Assembly: GCA_014377535.1 (NCBI GenBank)
Contig: JACMPK010000198.1
Coordinates: 1-36,519 of the forward strand
Length of the DNA stretch: 36,519 bases
Source of the DNA: Gemmatimonadaceae bacterium
GTDB taxonomy: Bacteria > Gemmatimonadota > Gemmatimonadetes > Gemmatimonadales > Gemmatimonadaceae
Reading direction: 5' to 3'
Shown: piece by piece, positions 1 through 7,839 of the stretch
Position numbering within the stretch: the stretch's first letter is position 1
Layout: each line of letters opens with the position of its first letter
The notes under the pieces: generated by a model
The model's database searches: none
What the model saw: the letters and a program-made list of their open reading frames with translations, nothing else
What the model was told of the DNA's origin: nothing
Program-made: the position numbers and the translations under genes

Positions 1-1863
1 ACGTCGTTCGCGAACTTTGCGTCCACGGTCTCACCCAGCACGCAGACCAGCCGCACGCTGCTTTCGGCCAGCGCCACCGCTGCCGCCCGGCCTGGTTCGT
101 ACCGCGTCGAAGTGGTGGATCTGGCACGCGCCGAGAAGCTCAGTGGATCGGTCGTCGCTGACTCGACGGCGGCACTCGGCATTGCCGGCTCGTTTGCCGT
201 GGCCGGCCAGAACGTCACCATCGCCGCGACCGATTCGCTCGACGGCGTGCGTGACAAGATCAATGCACTGAATACCGGCGGAACTCCCACCAAGGTCTCT
301 GCGTCGGTGCTCACCAGCGCCGCCGGTCAGAAGCGCCTGGTGCTCTCGGCCGACGGTGTGGGCAGCGCCGGCACGGGACTTACCGATGGTCCCGAAGGTG
401 TGCTGCGCGATCTCGGCTTCAAGGACACGCGCTCGCGTGCCGTCCCGTCGTCCGGGCTCGCCGTCGCCGCCGCACTTGGCGTCACCATGCCGCCGCCCAG
501 CAGCATCAGGGTCGGTGACAAGACCATCGCTGTAGACCTCTCGGTGGACTCGCTCAGCATCATCGTCTCGAAGATCCGCGCGGCCGGCGAGCAGGCCGAA
601 ATCCAGTCGGAAATCGTGGGCGGCGTGCAGTCCTTCCGGCTCAGCGTCGGCCGGAATGTCACGGCCACGAACGATGTGAACAGTGCCGACACCATCACAG
701 CGCTGGGCTTCGCCGCCGGTGCACAGGGCACCGTGCAGCAGGTCGTTGCATCGGGGCTCGCGTTCCAGGACGCGGCGAACAGCCCGGCTTCGGCAGACAC
801 CAGGCTCACGGATCTCCGTGCCGGTGGTGTCGCGCTCGGCGTGAACATCGGCGACACGCTCACATTCAGCGGGCAACGCGGCGACGGCTCGACCGTCACC
901 ACGTCGTTCGTCGTGGGCGGGGCCGACACGCTGCAGACGCTCGTTTCGAAGCTGAACGACAACACCGCTGGCTACGGCAGCGGCACGCGACCGGCCCAGG
1001 CGTCGATCGGGCCCGATGGCCGGCTGCGATTGAACGACGGCACGGGTGGCGACTCGCGCCTGCGCCTCGCGATGACCGTCGCGCCTGCACTGGGTGGATC
1101 GCCGGCCGCACTGCTCGGCACTTTCGGCACCGAGACCGTCGGGCGTTCGCGCGCGATGGCCGTGGGCTCCGATGCGCAGGTGCGCGTGGACGGTGTGCTG
1201 CTCACGCGGCCGTCGAACACCATCGGCGACGCGCTGGACGGCGTGACACTGAACCTGCTGCAGTCCGAGCCCGGCACCGAGGTCGACCTCACCGTCACGC
1301 GCGACACGGATGCGGCGGTGAAGGGCATCAAGGATTTCGCGAAGGCCTACAACGACGTGGTGTCGTTTGCGGCGGGTCAGCAGCTCTCTGGCCAGCCGCT
1401 GCAGTCCAACAGTTCGTTGCGTCGCCTGCTCAGCGCCTTCACCCAGGCGCTGCGCACCGAGGTCCCGGCTGCCGGTGACTACAGCCGCAGCACGTTGGCC
1501 GGCATGACGCTCACGCGAAGCGGCTCACTCGATGTGGACGACACGAAGATCCGTGCGGCGATCAACGCCAACCTGACCGGCGTGCAGGCACTCTTCGGCA
1601 GCGCTGGCATCGGCAACGCCATGGTCACCGCGACCACCACTGCCGCGCGCGCCGTGGACGGCACGATTCCGGCCTCGTTGTCCAGCATCACCGAATCGAA
1701 TCGACGCCTCTCGAAGCGGATGGCTGAGGTCCAGACCCGCGTCGACGCACGGCGCGAGGCGCTGATCGCACGATTCACCTCGATGGAGCTGGCCATGAAC
1801 AGGCTCCAGCAGCAGGGCAACTCGCTGTCGGCGACGATGACGGGCCTCAGCGGCTCGCGCTGA
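1..1863 (+). CDS. fliD: Flagellar hook-associated protein 2 / filament cap (FliD), 5' truncated
   Basis: The reading frame is open from the first base, so the N-terminus lies outside the window; 620 residues are visible. FliD is the filament cap at the flagellar tip and helps flagellin subunits fold and insert. The visible start matches the FliD N-terminal region (SFANFAS..., then a GSYRVEVVDLARAEKL segment like the conserved 'G.Y.i.V..LA.A..l'). Ser/Thr/Ala/Gly-rich beta segments follow in the middle. A C-terminal helical region ends in MELAMNRLQQQGNSLSA, resembling the family's C-terminal coiled coil. fliS follows 41 bp downstream, the usual fliD-fliS order. An internal ATG at 112 is not the real start because homology continues upstream of it. 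Family assignment is strong. Confidence 0.93.
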   Translation, partial: TSFANFASTVSPSTQTSRTLLSASATAAARPGSYRVEVVDLARAEKLSGSVVADSTAALGIAGSFAVAGQNVTIAATDSLDGVRDKINALNTGGTPTKVSASVLTSAAGQKRLVLSADGVGSAGTGLTDGPEGVLRDLGFKDTRSRAVPSSGLAVAAALGVTMPPPSSIRVGDKTIAVDLSVDSLSIIVSKIRAAGEQAEIQSEIVGGVQSFRLSVGRNVTATNDVNSADTITALGFAAGAQGTVQQVVASGLAFQDAANSPASADTRLTDLRAGGVALGVNIGDTLTFSGQRGDGSTVTTSFVVGGADTLQTLVSKLNDNTAGYGSGTRPAQASIGPDGRLRLNDGTGGDSRLRLAMTVAPALGGSPAALLGTFGTETVGRSRAMAVGSDAQVRVDGVLLTRPSNTIGDALDGVTLNLLQSEPGTEVDLTVTRDTDAAVKGIKDFAKAYNDVVSFAAGQQLSGQPLQSNSSLRRLLSAFTQALRTEVPAAGDYSRSTLAGMTLTRSGSLDVDDTKIRAAINANLTGVQALFGSAGIGNAMVTATTTAARAVDGTIPASLSSITESNRRLSKRMAEVQTRVDARREALIARFTSMELAMNRLQQQGNSLSATMTGLSGSR

Positions 1864-1904
1864 CCGTCGCACCCGTTTCACACACTTCCCCGCATGGACA
1901 CCCC

Positions 1905-2315
1905 GTGACCTACCCATCACGCGTCTCGCAGTACCGGGAAATTCAGGTGATGTCGGCGTCGCCGGCACGCCTGACCGTCCTGCTGTTCGAACATCTCGAA
2001 GTCGTGATGCGCCGCGCGCAGACCGCGATGCGCAGTGAGCAGGTGGAGCTGCGTGTCGAGAACATGGGCAAGGCCCGTGCGATCGTGAGCGAGCTGCTGA
2101 CGACGCTCGACATCGACAATGGCGGTGCGATCGCGATTGACCTGTCGATGCTGTATGGTTTTCTGCTGGCCGAGATGGTCGACGTGGGCATCCGCCGCGA
2201 TGTGAAGCGCCTGAGTCGCCTGATCGGCATCGTGAACACGTTGAGCACGGCGTTCGCCGACGCCGCGAAGCAGGTCGACGACGTGGCCAGCGTACCACTT
2301 GCGGCCACGGCCTGA
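1905..2315 (+). CDS. fliS: Flagellin export chaperone FliS
   Basis: A 136-residue helical protein of normal FliS length. FliS binds the C-terminus of flagellin in the cytoplasm, prevents premature polymerisation and delivers it to the export gate. The N-terminus (SRVSQYREIQVMSASPARLTV) matches the family pattern 'Y....v.tASP..L...LYdg', and the remainder is four-helix-bundle-like. The start is taken as GTG: the nearby ATG at 1894 is in another frame and meets a stop after four codons. No clear Shine-Dalgarno is seen. It lies between fliD and a FliT-like ORF. Confidence 0.93.
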   Translation: MTYPSRVSQYREIQVMSASPARLTVLLFEHLEVVMRRAQTAMRSEQVELRVENMGKARAIVSELLTTLDIDNGGAIAIDLSMLYGFLLAEMVDVGIRRDVKRLSRLIGIVNTLSTAFADAAKQVDDVASVPLAATA

Positions 2316-2322
2316 CTTCTTC

Positions 2323-2706
2323 ATGCGGCATGATCCCGTCGACCAGGAACTGCTCGTCCTCGACCTGCTGGCGCGCGCCGACGCGCTGGCACTCGAGGCG
2401 GCGATTGCCATGGAGCATGGTGATGACGACCGGTTGACGGATCTGCTCGATGATCGCGAGCTGGCCATCGATGCCGCCAACGTCGCCGTGCGCGCCGCGG
2501 CCACCGGTGCGCTCACCACCGCGGTCATCACGCGCCTGACTGACGCCATACGCACGACGATCGCCTCGGGCGACATGTTGCACAGCCGTGCCCTGCGCAG
2601 CCGTAACGAGGTGGTGGCGGAACTCGCCGCGCTCGAGGCGCGCCAGCAGGCGTCGCAGGAGTATCGCCTCGACACGCCGCACGGCACCATCAACGTCGTG
2701 CTCTGA
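2323..2706 (+). CDS. Small flagellar protein, FliT-like chaperone candidate
   Basis: A 127-residue acidic, predicted all-helical protein starting at ATG 2323; a TTG 24 bp upstream in frame would add eight residues and overlap fliS. The sequence (DQELLVLDLLARADALALEAAIAMEHGD, then RNEVVAELAALEARQQAS) has the heptad-like Leu/Ala pattern of FliT/FlgN-type export chaperones. Its place directly after fliD-fliS is where fliT normally sits. FliT proteins diverge strongly and no diagnostic motif is visible, so the name rests on position, size and helical character. It could instead be an unrelated flagellar accessory protein. Confidence 0.6.
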   Translation: MRHDPVDQELLVLDLLARADALALEAAIAMEHGDDDRLTDLLDDRELAIDAANVAVRAAATGALTTAVITRLTDAIRTTIASGDMLHSRALRSRNEVVAELAALEARQQASQEYRLDTPHGTINVVL

Positions 2707-2770
2707 TCCGCTACGCCGACCTGCCGCACCGGTGATGTTGCTGCCGCCGATGTCACGCGTATACAGGACG

Positions 2771-3070
2771 ATGTCACAGACACCCCAGATCTCCAGCCAC
2801 ATGCTGACGCCGCGCTGGACACACGCGATCGACGTCCGCGCAGTGTCCCGACGCGAGGACCTCCAGTCGCTGGCCGCGATCGGCCTCTCGCTGCTCGCCG
2901 TGCTGCGTGACCACGCGGTGCCGCGTCCCGCCGCGCCGCTGGCGGATCTGCCGCGCCGTGCGCCGCAGCGCCCGGAATCCACGTCGGAGCCCACGCCGGC
3001 ACCGCGGCATCTGCCCCAGGAAATGGAAGACCGCCTCGAGCGCGAGGCCACGCCCGCCACGATCCTGTGA
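2771..3070 (+). CDS. Small hypothetical protein between fliT-like gene and flgM
   Basis: A 99-residue ORF not recognised as any family. An AGGA sits immediately upstream of the chosen ATG 2771 (spacing only 2 nt, shorter than ideal); in-frame ATGs further up at 2732 and 2750 are alternatives. The N-terminal half contains a possible helix (REDLQSLAAIGLSLLAVLRDHAV). The C-terminal half is Pro/Arg/Glu-rich and looks disordered. No signal peptide or clear membrane segment is seen. It ends 18 bp before the sigma-28 -35 element of flgM. Position suggests a late-flagellar accessory protein, but coding status is only moderately supported. Confidence 0.45.
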   Translation: MSQTPQISSHMLTPRWTHAIDVRAVSRREDLQSLAAIGLSLLAVLRDHAVPRPAAPLADLPRRAPQRPESTSEPTPAPRHLPQEMEDRLEREATPATIL

Positions 3071-3088
3071 ATTTGTTCGCGGGATTGC

Positions 3089-3115
3089 TAAAGTTTCATG
3101 TGTTTTCGCCGATAC
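3089..3115 (+). promoter_or_regulatory. Sigma-28 (FliA) promoter upstream of flgM
   Basis: TAAAGTTT at 3089-3096, exactly 11 nt, then GCCGATAC at 3108-3115. The established sigma-28 consensus is TAAAGTTT-N11-GCCGATAA, so the -35 is perfect, the spacing is exact and the -10 has one mismatch. It lies 23 bp upstream of the flgM start with a good GGAGGT ribosome site between. Confidence 0.9.
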
Positions 3116-3138
3116 CTTTCGCATGGAGGTAGACAATC

Positions 3139-3444
3139 ATGCAGATCAATGGAAAGGGCAGGATCGACCCGAGCGCACTTAGCATCGTCAAGCCGGGTGC
3201 ATCGGAACGCAGCGCGCCAACCAGGCGCACGGAAACCGTGGCATCGACACCGGAGCGTCCGAAGCAGGACACCGTGTCGTTCAGCGATGAAGCTCGTGCG
3301 CTGGCCAGCGGGTCGTCCACGCGTGCCGCCAGCAGTACGGAACGGATCGAGGATGTGAAGCAGCGGGTCCTGCTTGGCGCCTACAACACGGCTGAGATGG
3401 CCGGCGAAGTAGCCAAGCGAATCCTGCAGCGCGGCGAACTCTGA
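3139..3444 (+). CDS. flgM: Anti-sigma-28 factor FlgM
   Basis: A 101-residue protein of typical FlgM size. FlgM binds FliA in the cytoplasm and is exported through the completed hook, releasing sigma-28 for late flagellar genes. The N-terminal half is polar and probably disordered. The C-terminal half carries the sigma-binding pattern: DTVSFSDEARAL, then RIEDVKQRVLLGAYNTAEMAGEVAKRIL, matching the family's 'v.lS..A..l' and 'r...ik..i..G.Y.....ia..ll'. The start has GGAGGT at 3125-3130, 8 nt upstream. The sigma-28 promoter in front implies autogenous feedback: FliA transcribes its own inhibitor. A strong hairpin follows the gene, so it is probably its own transcription unit. Confidence 0.9.
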   Translation: MQINGKGRIDPSALSIVKPGASERSAPTRRTETVASTPERPKQDTVSFSDEARALASGSSTRAASSTERIEDVKQRVLLGAYNTAEMAGEVAKRILQRGEL

Positions 3445-3477
3445 GCACCTGATCGACGCAGTTCAACCTGAAGTCCG

Positions 3478-3513
3478 CGAACGGTCGTGCAGCAGATGCT
3501 GCGCGACCGTTCG
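3478..3513 (+). terminator. Strong hairpin after flgM, probable terminator
   Basis: CGAACGGTCG at 3478-3487 is perfectly complementary to CGACCGTTCG at 3504-3513. The stem continues inward (one G-U pair, then GCAGC/GCTGC) to an AGAT tetraloop, 16 pairs in all. It starts 33 bp after the flgM stop. No long T-run follows, so it may act as a rho-assisted terminator or an RNA-stabilising hairpin. Confidence 0.65.
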
Positions 3514-3729
3514 TGCTTCACGCGCATGAATGCGCGAACCCAACGGCTGTATGCAAATGCGCAAGGCTTCGCCCGAAATACACACTCAAGGTGTGCACAC
3601 ATCGGACGACACTTCTACGCGGGACAGCAACAACCTCGGACACAGAACGGCACTGCTGCCGTTCCACCAGACTGGATCATGGGCGTCGCCGCACATGGTC
3701 CTCCACTCGTCAACGGCAGAGACGCGAAC
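3514..3729 (+). other. Upstream region of the chemotaxis operon, with short palindromes
   Basis: No gene is supported here. The cheY frame stays open through it, but the translated upstream part has no CheY character. It contains CACACTCAAGGTGTGCACAC at 3581-3600: a CACAC/GTGTG hairpin with 5-nt loop followed by the perfect palindrome GTGTGCACAC at 3591-3600. This could be an operator for the che operon. No convincing sigma-70 or sigma-28 promoter was recognised. Confidence 0.4.
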
Positions 3730-4101
3730 ATGAAGTTCCTGGTTGTGGATGACTCGGCAACGATGCGCCGGATCGGGGTGAATTCGCTGCAGCGCATCGG
3801 CTTCACCAATTGCGTCGAGGCCGCCGACGGCGTCGAGGCCCTCGCGAAGTTCGACAGTTCCATCGCCTTCGTCATCACCGACTGGAACATGCCCAACATG
3901 TCCGGCACGGAGCTGGTGCAGGCGCTTCGGCAGCGCGATGACGGACGCACCGTGCCGGTGCTCATGGTCACGGCTCGCAGCGTCCGCGAGGACATCATCA
4001 CCGCCCTCGAAGCCGGCGTGAACAACTACATCGTGAAGCCCTTCACGCCAGCCGTGCTGAAGGAAAAGATCGACAGTCTCATCGTCACACCAACGGCTTG
4101 A
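3730..4101 (+). CDS. cheY: Chemotaxis response regulator CheY (first copy)
   Basis: A 123-residue single receiver domain. Acidic pocket Asp7/Asp8, phospho-acceptor Asp51 (ITDWNMP), Thr81 and Lys103 (KPF) are all present. The WNMPNMSG segment is especially like classical CheY. CheY-P binds the flagellar switch and changes rotation. The start is ATG 3730 because MKFLVVDDS is the canonical first beta-strand; the longer open frame from 3487 has no domain homology. cheZ begins 2 bp after the stop, so the two are almost certainly co-translated, as in proteobacterial cheYZ pairs. Confidence 0.93.
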   Translation: MKFLVVDDSATMRRIGVNSLQRIGFTNCVEAADGVEALAKFDSSIAFVITDWNMPNMSGTELVQALRQRDDGRTVPVLMVTARSVREDIITALEAGVNNYIVKPFTPAVLKEKIDSLIVTPTA

Positions 4102-4103
4102 TC

Positions 4104-4841
4104 ATGTCGAACGAACGCGCATCGGACCTCATGTACGACACCGCATCAACACTGCGTCTGCTGGATGCCGAGCTGGGTGAGCTGGCACCGCGCAAGCCCG
4201 CCGAGACCACAGCGACATCGCATACCTTCTCTTCGACCGCCGCTGCGGCTGCCGCCATCGGTGCCACCGATCGCGTGCTGCCGTTGCTGCCTGCGCTGTT
4301 CGTCCGCGCGATGGGTGAGGTGCACTCGATGCTCGCCTCGATCCGCACAGGCCGCGAGCACATCCGCGCCGCCGCGACCGAGCGCCTCGCGCACACCAAC
4401 GAGAAGCTCGACGAGGTGTCGTCGGCGACCGGCAAGGCCGCCCTGGACATCATGGACGCGCTCGACCGTGCCATCGCCAAGGTCGACGAGCTGGAGACCG
4501 AGGAAGTCCTCGCCGACGCCGACAAGGGCACCGCAATCCGGGGTGACCTGCGCGACGAGCTGTTCGCCGTCATGGGCCACATGCAGTTTCAGGACATCAC
4601 GTCGCAACAGATCATGCACGTGCAGTCGCTGCTGGGCGACATGGAAACGCGGCTCGCCGAAATCGCAAACCTGTTCGATCACCAGTCCGGTGACGCGCAG
4701 ACCTCTGGTCCCGCCCCCATCGTGGCGACACGCACGCAGAAGGATGCCCATTCCTTCGACCCGAATGCTTCGCTCGACGACGCCGAGACGCGCCAGGCAC
4801 TGGCTGACTCACTCGTGCACCGCGGTTCCACCGGTGGCTGA
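4104..4841 (+). CDS. cheZ: CheY-P phosphatase CheZ
   Basis: A 245-residue, mainly helical protein. The segment MGHMQFQDITSQQIMHV (residues 157-173) matches the CheZ catalytic helix. Asp164 and Gln168 fall in the D-x3-Q spacing of E. coli Asp143/Gln147, where Gln orients the attacking water on CheY-P. The long helices before it (about 70-150) fit the CheZ hairpin and dimer bundle. The C-terminus (FDPNASLDDAETRQALADSLVHR) resembles the CheY-binding amphipathic tail after a flexible linker. ATG 4104 is preferred to a TTG two codons upstream. Directly follows cheY. CheZ was first described in beta/gamma-proteobacteria, so its presence here is notable. Confidence 0.88.
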   Translation: MSNERASDLMYDTASTLRLLDAELGELAPRKPAETTATSHTFSSTAAAAAAIGATDRVLPLLPALFVRAMGEVHSMLASIRTGREHIRAAATERLAHTNEKLDEVSSATGKAALDIMDALDRAIAKVDELETEEVLADADKGTAIRGDLRDELFAVMGHMQFQDITSQQIMHVQSLLGDMETRLAEIANLFDHQSGDAQTSGPAPIVATRTQKDAHSFDPNASLDDAETRQALADSLVHRGSTGG

Positions 4842-4850
4842 TGCGCACGT

Positions 4851-7100
4851 GTGCCGCCCTTGGCTGAGATTACCGTGATTCCTGTTGAACTCAACGACGC
4901 CGCGTTCATCGTCGTGCAGCTCGAGCCTGCGGAGCACGAGGACATCAAGGCCCTGCGCGACACGCTGCGTCACTTTGCGGTGTTCGACGCCACGGCCACG
5001 ACGCAGGTGCGCGCCCATGCGCAGCAGGCGGCGACGTTTCTCAACCTGATCCTCCTGGCGGCACCAGGGGATCCGGCGGTGCTGCTCACGCAAGCCAGCG
5101 AGGCGATCGACGCTGCCATCAAGGCTTGTGAAGCGGCCAGCATCAACGAGCCGCGCATCACGCAGACTGACCTGATCGCGATCGCCCACGATCCGGGCGA
5201 CGCCGACGCGCTCAGTGCGGACATGGCGGCGCCCGCCTCGGCCAACAGGACCCGTCGCCAGACGCCGAAGCGCACACCGACGATCGTCGCAGCGGTGACC
5301 GCCACGACGGTGACTGCGATCGTCGTACATCCGACGGCAGTCGACGGCGGCATGGTCCCCGATGATGCCGACCTCTCGCTGCTCGGTGACTTCATTGCCG
5401 AGAGCCGCGACTCCATGGCAGGCGCCGAAGCGGCGCTGCTGGAACTGGAAGCGAATCCGGAAGACATCGAGGCGATCAACACCGTCTTCCGTGCCTTCCA
5501 CACCGTGAAAGGCACGGCCGCGTTCATGGGGCTGGACAAGCTCGCCGATTTCGCGCATCACGCGGAATCGCTGCTCAGTCGCGTCCGCGATCGCGAACTG
5601 CCGTACACGCAAGCAGTCGCCAACCTCTCGCTCCGCTCCAACGACGTCCTTGGCGAGTTCCTCGAGGCGGTCGAGACGTCGGTGCAGTCGCACGAGCCGA
5701 TCACGCTGCCGTCGGACTACGCGCTCCTGATGCATGACCTGCTGAACGTGGATGCGGTACTGGCCGGCGTCGAAACGCGGGTCGCTGCCGCACCGGCACC
5801 GAGTGCGACGGTGGCAGACACCGTCGCACCGATTGCTGCCACCGCCGCGATCGACGCCGCGCCACGCGCGCAGCCCACACGCGCCGCCGCGAAGAACGAC
5901 TCTGATCTGTCCGTGCGCGTGCGCACCGATCGACTCGACCGACTGATCGACATGGTCGGCGAATTGGTCATTGCGCAGTCCATGATCGCCGCCGATCCCG
6001 CCGTCGCGGCCAGCGGCCAGCACGATCTGGTGAAGAAGGTGTCGCAGGCCGGCAAGATCATGCGTGAGCTGCAGGACCTGAGCATGTCCATGCGCATGGT
6101 CCCCATGAAGTCCACGTTCCAGAAGCTCACGCGCCTTGTGCGCGACGTGGCGTTGAAGGCCGGCAAGGTCGTGGAACTGGTGACCGACGGTGAGGAGACG
6201 GAGCTCGATCGCAACATGGTCGATGCGATCGCCGATCCGCTGGTGCACATGGTCCGCAACGCGGTGGATCATGGCGTCGAAGGCCCCGAGGATCGGATGC
6301 GTGCGGGCAAGCCGCGCGCAGGTCGCGTGAAGCTGGCCGCCTTCCAGCAGGGCGGCAGCGTGATCGTCGAGCTGCGTGACGACGGTCGCGGCCTCAATCG
6401 TGATCGCATCCTCGCCAAGGCTCTCGAGAAGGGCCTGGTCTCACCGAATCACACGCTCACCGATTCCGAGATCAACGCCTTGATCTTCGCGCCGGGCTTC
6501 AGCACGGCCGAGACGGTGACGGACATCTCGGGACGCGGCGTGGGCATGGATGTCGTGCGCCGTAACATCGAGTCGATCCGCGGCCGCATCGATATCCAGT
6601 CGGTACTTGGCCAGGGTACGGTGTTCCAGATCCGCCTGCCGCTCACCCTCGCTGTCACCGACGGCATGCTGGTGCGCGTGGCCGAGGAGCGCTACATCGT
6701 GCCGCTCACGAGCATCTCGCTCAGTTTCCGGCCCGAGCCCGACATGCTCTCCACGATCCCGCCAAACGGCGAAGTCGTGATGCTGCGCGGCGAAGTGCTG
6801 CCGGTGCTGCGCCTGCACCAGATGTTCAACATCCAGAACGCGGTCACCAACCCGTGCGAGGCGATCCTGATGATCGTCGGCGACGGGGAGCATCGCGTGG
6901 CACTGCTGGTGGACCAGCTCCTGGGTCAGCAGCAGGTCGTTGCGAAGGCACTGGGCGATGGCGTAGGCGAGATCCCGGGCATTTCGGGTGGTGCGATCCT
7001 CAGCGATGGTCGTGTGGGCCTGATCATCGACGTCGCCCGCATGACGTCACTGGCCCGCACCGGCGATGCACGGCCGCGCGCCCTGTCGTTCGCCGCATGA
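4851..7100 (+). CDS. cheA: Chemotaxis histidine kinase CheA with unusual N-terminal extension
   Basis: A 749-residue protein, GTG start 9 bp after cheZ. Order: about 170 residues of unassigned N-terminal sequence; HPt (P1) domain with phospho-acceptor His217 in AFHTVKGTAAFMGL; an Ala/Pro/Thr-rich linker; P3 dimerisation helices (LDRLIDMVGELVIAQS); P4 ATPase with N-box (VHMVRNAVDHGVE), G1 (DDGRGLN), F-box (FAPGFSTA) and G2 (SGRGVGMDVV); C-terminal CheW-like P5. It autophosphorylates at His217 and passes phosphate to CheY and CheB. The usual HPt His sits near residue 48, so this one is displaced by about 170 residues. No recognisable P2 domain lies between P1 and P3. The N-terminal region (about 10-95) looks like a helical bundle and may be a degenerate HPt or another docking module. 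Confidence 0.95.
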   Translation: MPPLAEITVIPVELNDAAFIVVQLEPAEHEDIKALRDTLRHFAVFDATATTQVRAHAQQAATFLNLILLAAPGDPAVLLTQASEAIDAAIKACEAASINEPRITQTDLIAIAHDPGDADALSADMAAPASANRTRRQTPKRTPTIVAAVTATTVTAIVVHPTAVDGGMVPDDADLSLLGDFIAESRDSMAGAEAALLELEANPEDIEAINTVFRAFHTVKGTAAFMGLDKLADFAHHAESLLSRVRDRELPYTQAVANLSLRSNDVLGEFLEAVETSVQSHEPITLPSDYALLMHDLLNVDAVLAGVETRVAAAPAPSATVADTVAPIAATAAIDAAPRAQPTRAAAKNDSDLSVRVRTDRLDRLIDMVGELVIAQSMIAADPAVAASGQHDLVKKVSQAGKIMRELQDLSMSMRMVPMKSTFQKLTRLVRDVALKAGKVVELVTDGEETELDRNMVDAIADPLVHMVRNAVDHGVEGPEDRMRAGKPRAGRVKLAAFQQGGSVIVELRDDGRGLNRDRILAKALEKGLVSPNHTLTDSEINALIFAPGFSTAETVTDISGRGVGMDVVRRNIESIRGRIDIQSVLGQGTVFQIRLPLTLAVTDGMLVRVAEERYIVPLTSISLSFRPEPDMLSTIPPNGEVVMLRGEVLPVLRLHQMFNIQNAVTNPCEAILMIVGDGEHRVALLVDQLLGQQQVVAKALGDGVGEIPGISGGAILSDGRVGLIIDVARMTSLARTGDARPRALSFAA

Positions 7101-7194
7101 GCGGTCGTCAAGTGTGGCGCCCGACGCGTCGAGATTCCCGCGTGAGACGCGTGTCGCGTTGCACGCCTGTACGTACTGACTTCCTGGAGAAGGC

Positions 7195-7692
7195 ATGACC
7201 AGCACCGTTGATCGTTCCCCCACCTCGCTTGGCGGCAAGTACCTGACCTTCTTCCTCGCTGGTGAGGAATACGGCGTCGAGATCCTGCGCGTGCAGGAGA
7301 TCATCAGCATGATGCCGGTCACGCGCGTGCCGCGCACGCCATCCTACATCCGCGGCGTGATCAACCTGCGGGGCAAGGTGATCCCGATCATGGATCTCCG
7401 CGAGAAGTTCGGCATGCCGCCGGCCACCGAACCGGAACAGGTCATGATCGTGGTGCAGGTCGCCGGCGTGCAGATCGGTGTCGTCGCGGACAAGGTCTCA
7501 GAAGTCGCGAGCATCGCCGCGGCGGACATTGATCCGACACCTGATTTCGGTGCCGAGATTCACACCGAGTTCCTGCTTGGCCTGGGGAAGAGCAACGGGC
7601 GCCTGCGACTGCTGCTGGACATCGAGCGCGTGCTGTCGACCGACGAGGTCATCGCGATCGCCTCGCTGCCGGGTCTCACGCAGAGCGACTGA
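7195..7692 (+). CDS. cheW: Chemotaxis coupling protein CheW
   Basis: A 165-residue single CheW (SH3-like) domain that links receptors to CheA. Diagnostic segments are KYLTFFLAGEEYGVEI, VQEIISMMPVTRVP, IRGVINLRGKVIPIMDLR and a C-terminal LLLDIERVL. The start is supported by GGAGAAGG at 7186-7193 close to the ATG. It follows cheA after a 94-bp gap and precedes cheR by 147 bp, the loosest joints of the operon, so extra promoters there are possible though none was recognised. Confidence 0.95.
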   Translation: MTSTVDRSPTSLGGKYLTFFLAGEEYGVEILRVQEIISMMPVTRVPRTPSYIRGVINLRGKVIPIMDLREKFGMPPATEPEQVMIVVQVAGVQIGVVADKVSEVASIAAADIDPTPDFGAEIHTEFLLGLGKSNGRLRLLLDIERVLSTDEVIAIASLPGLTQSD

Positions 7693-7839
7693 TCGATCGT
7701 GCCGGACCGTCGTTGAACGCCAACCGTCGACGCCTGCCGGACCGCACCACCGTCGTCGCCGATGCACATCGCGCGGCTGACGGGTGCCGGTTCGTCACCA
7801 CCGCGCTGCCGACAGACTGCCTCCCGCAATCCCACCCGC

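Noticed and set aside
3487-3729. 81-residue N-terminal extension of the first CheY
   Set aside because: The frame is open, but the segment has no CheY-like character, overlaps the flgM hairpin, and the receiver domain starts exactly at ATG 3730.
4809-6272. 487-codon open frame antisense to cheA
   Set aside because: High-GC shadow of a well-supported gene; Arg/His/Gly-rich low-complexity translation without domain motifs.
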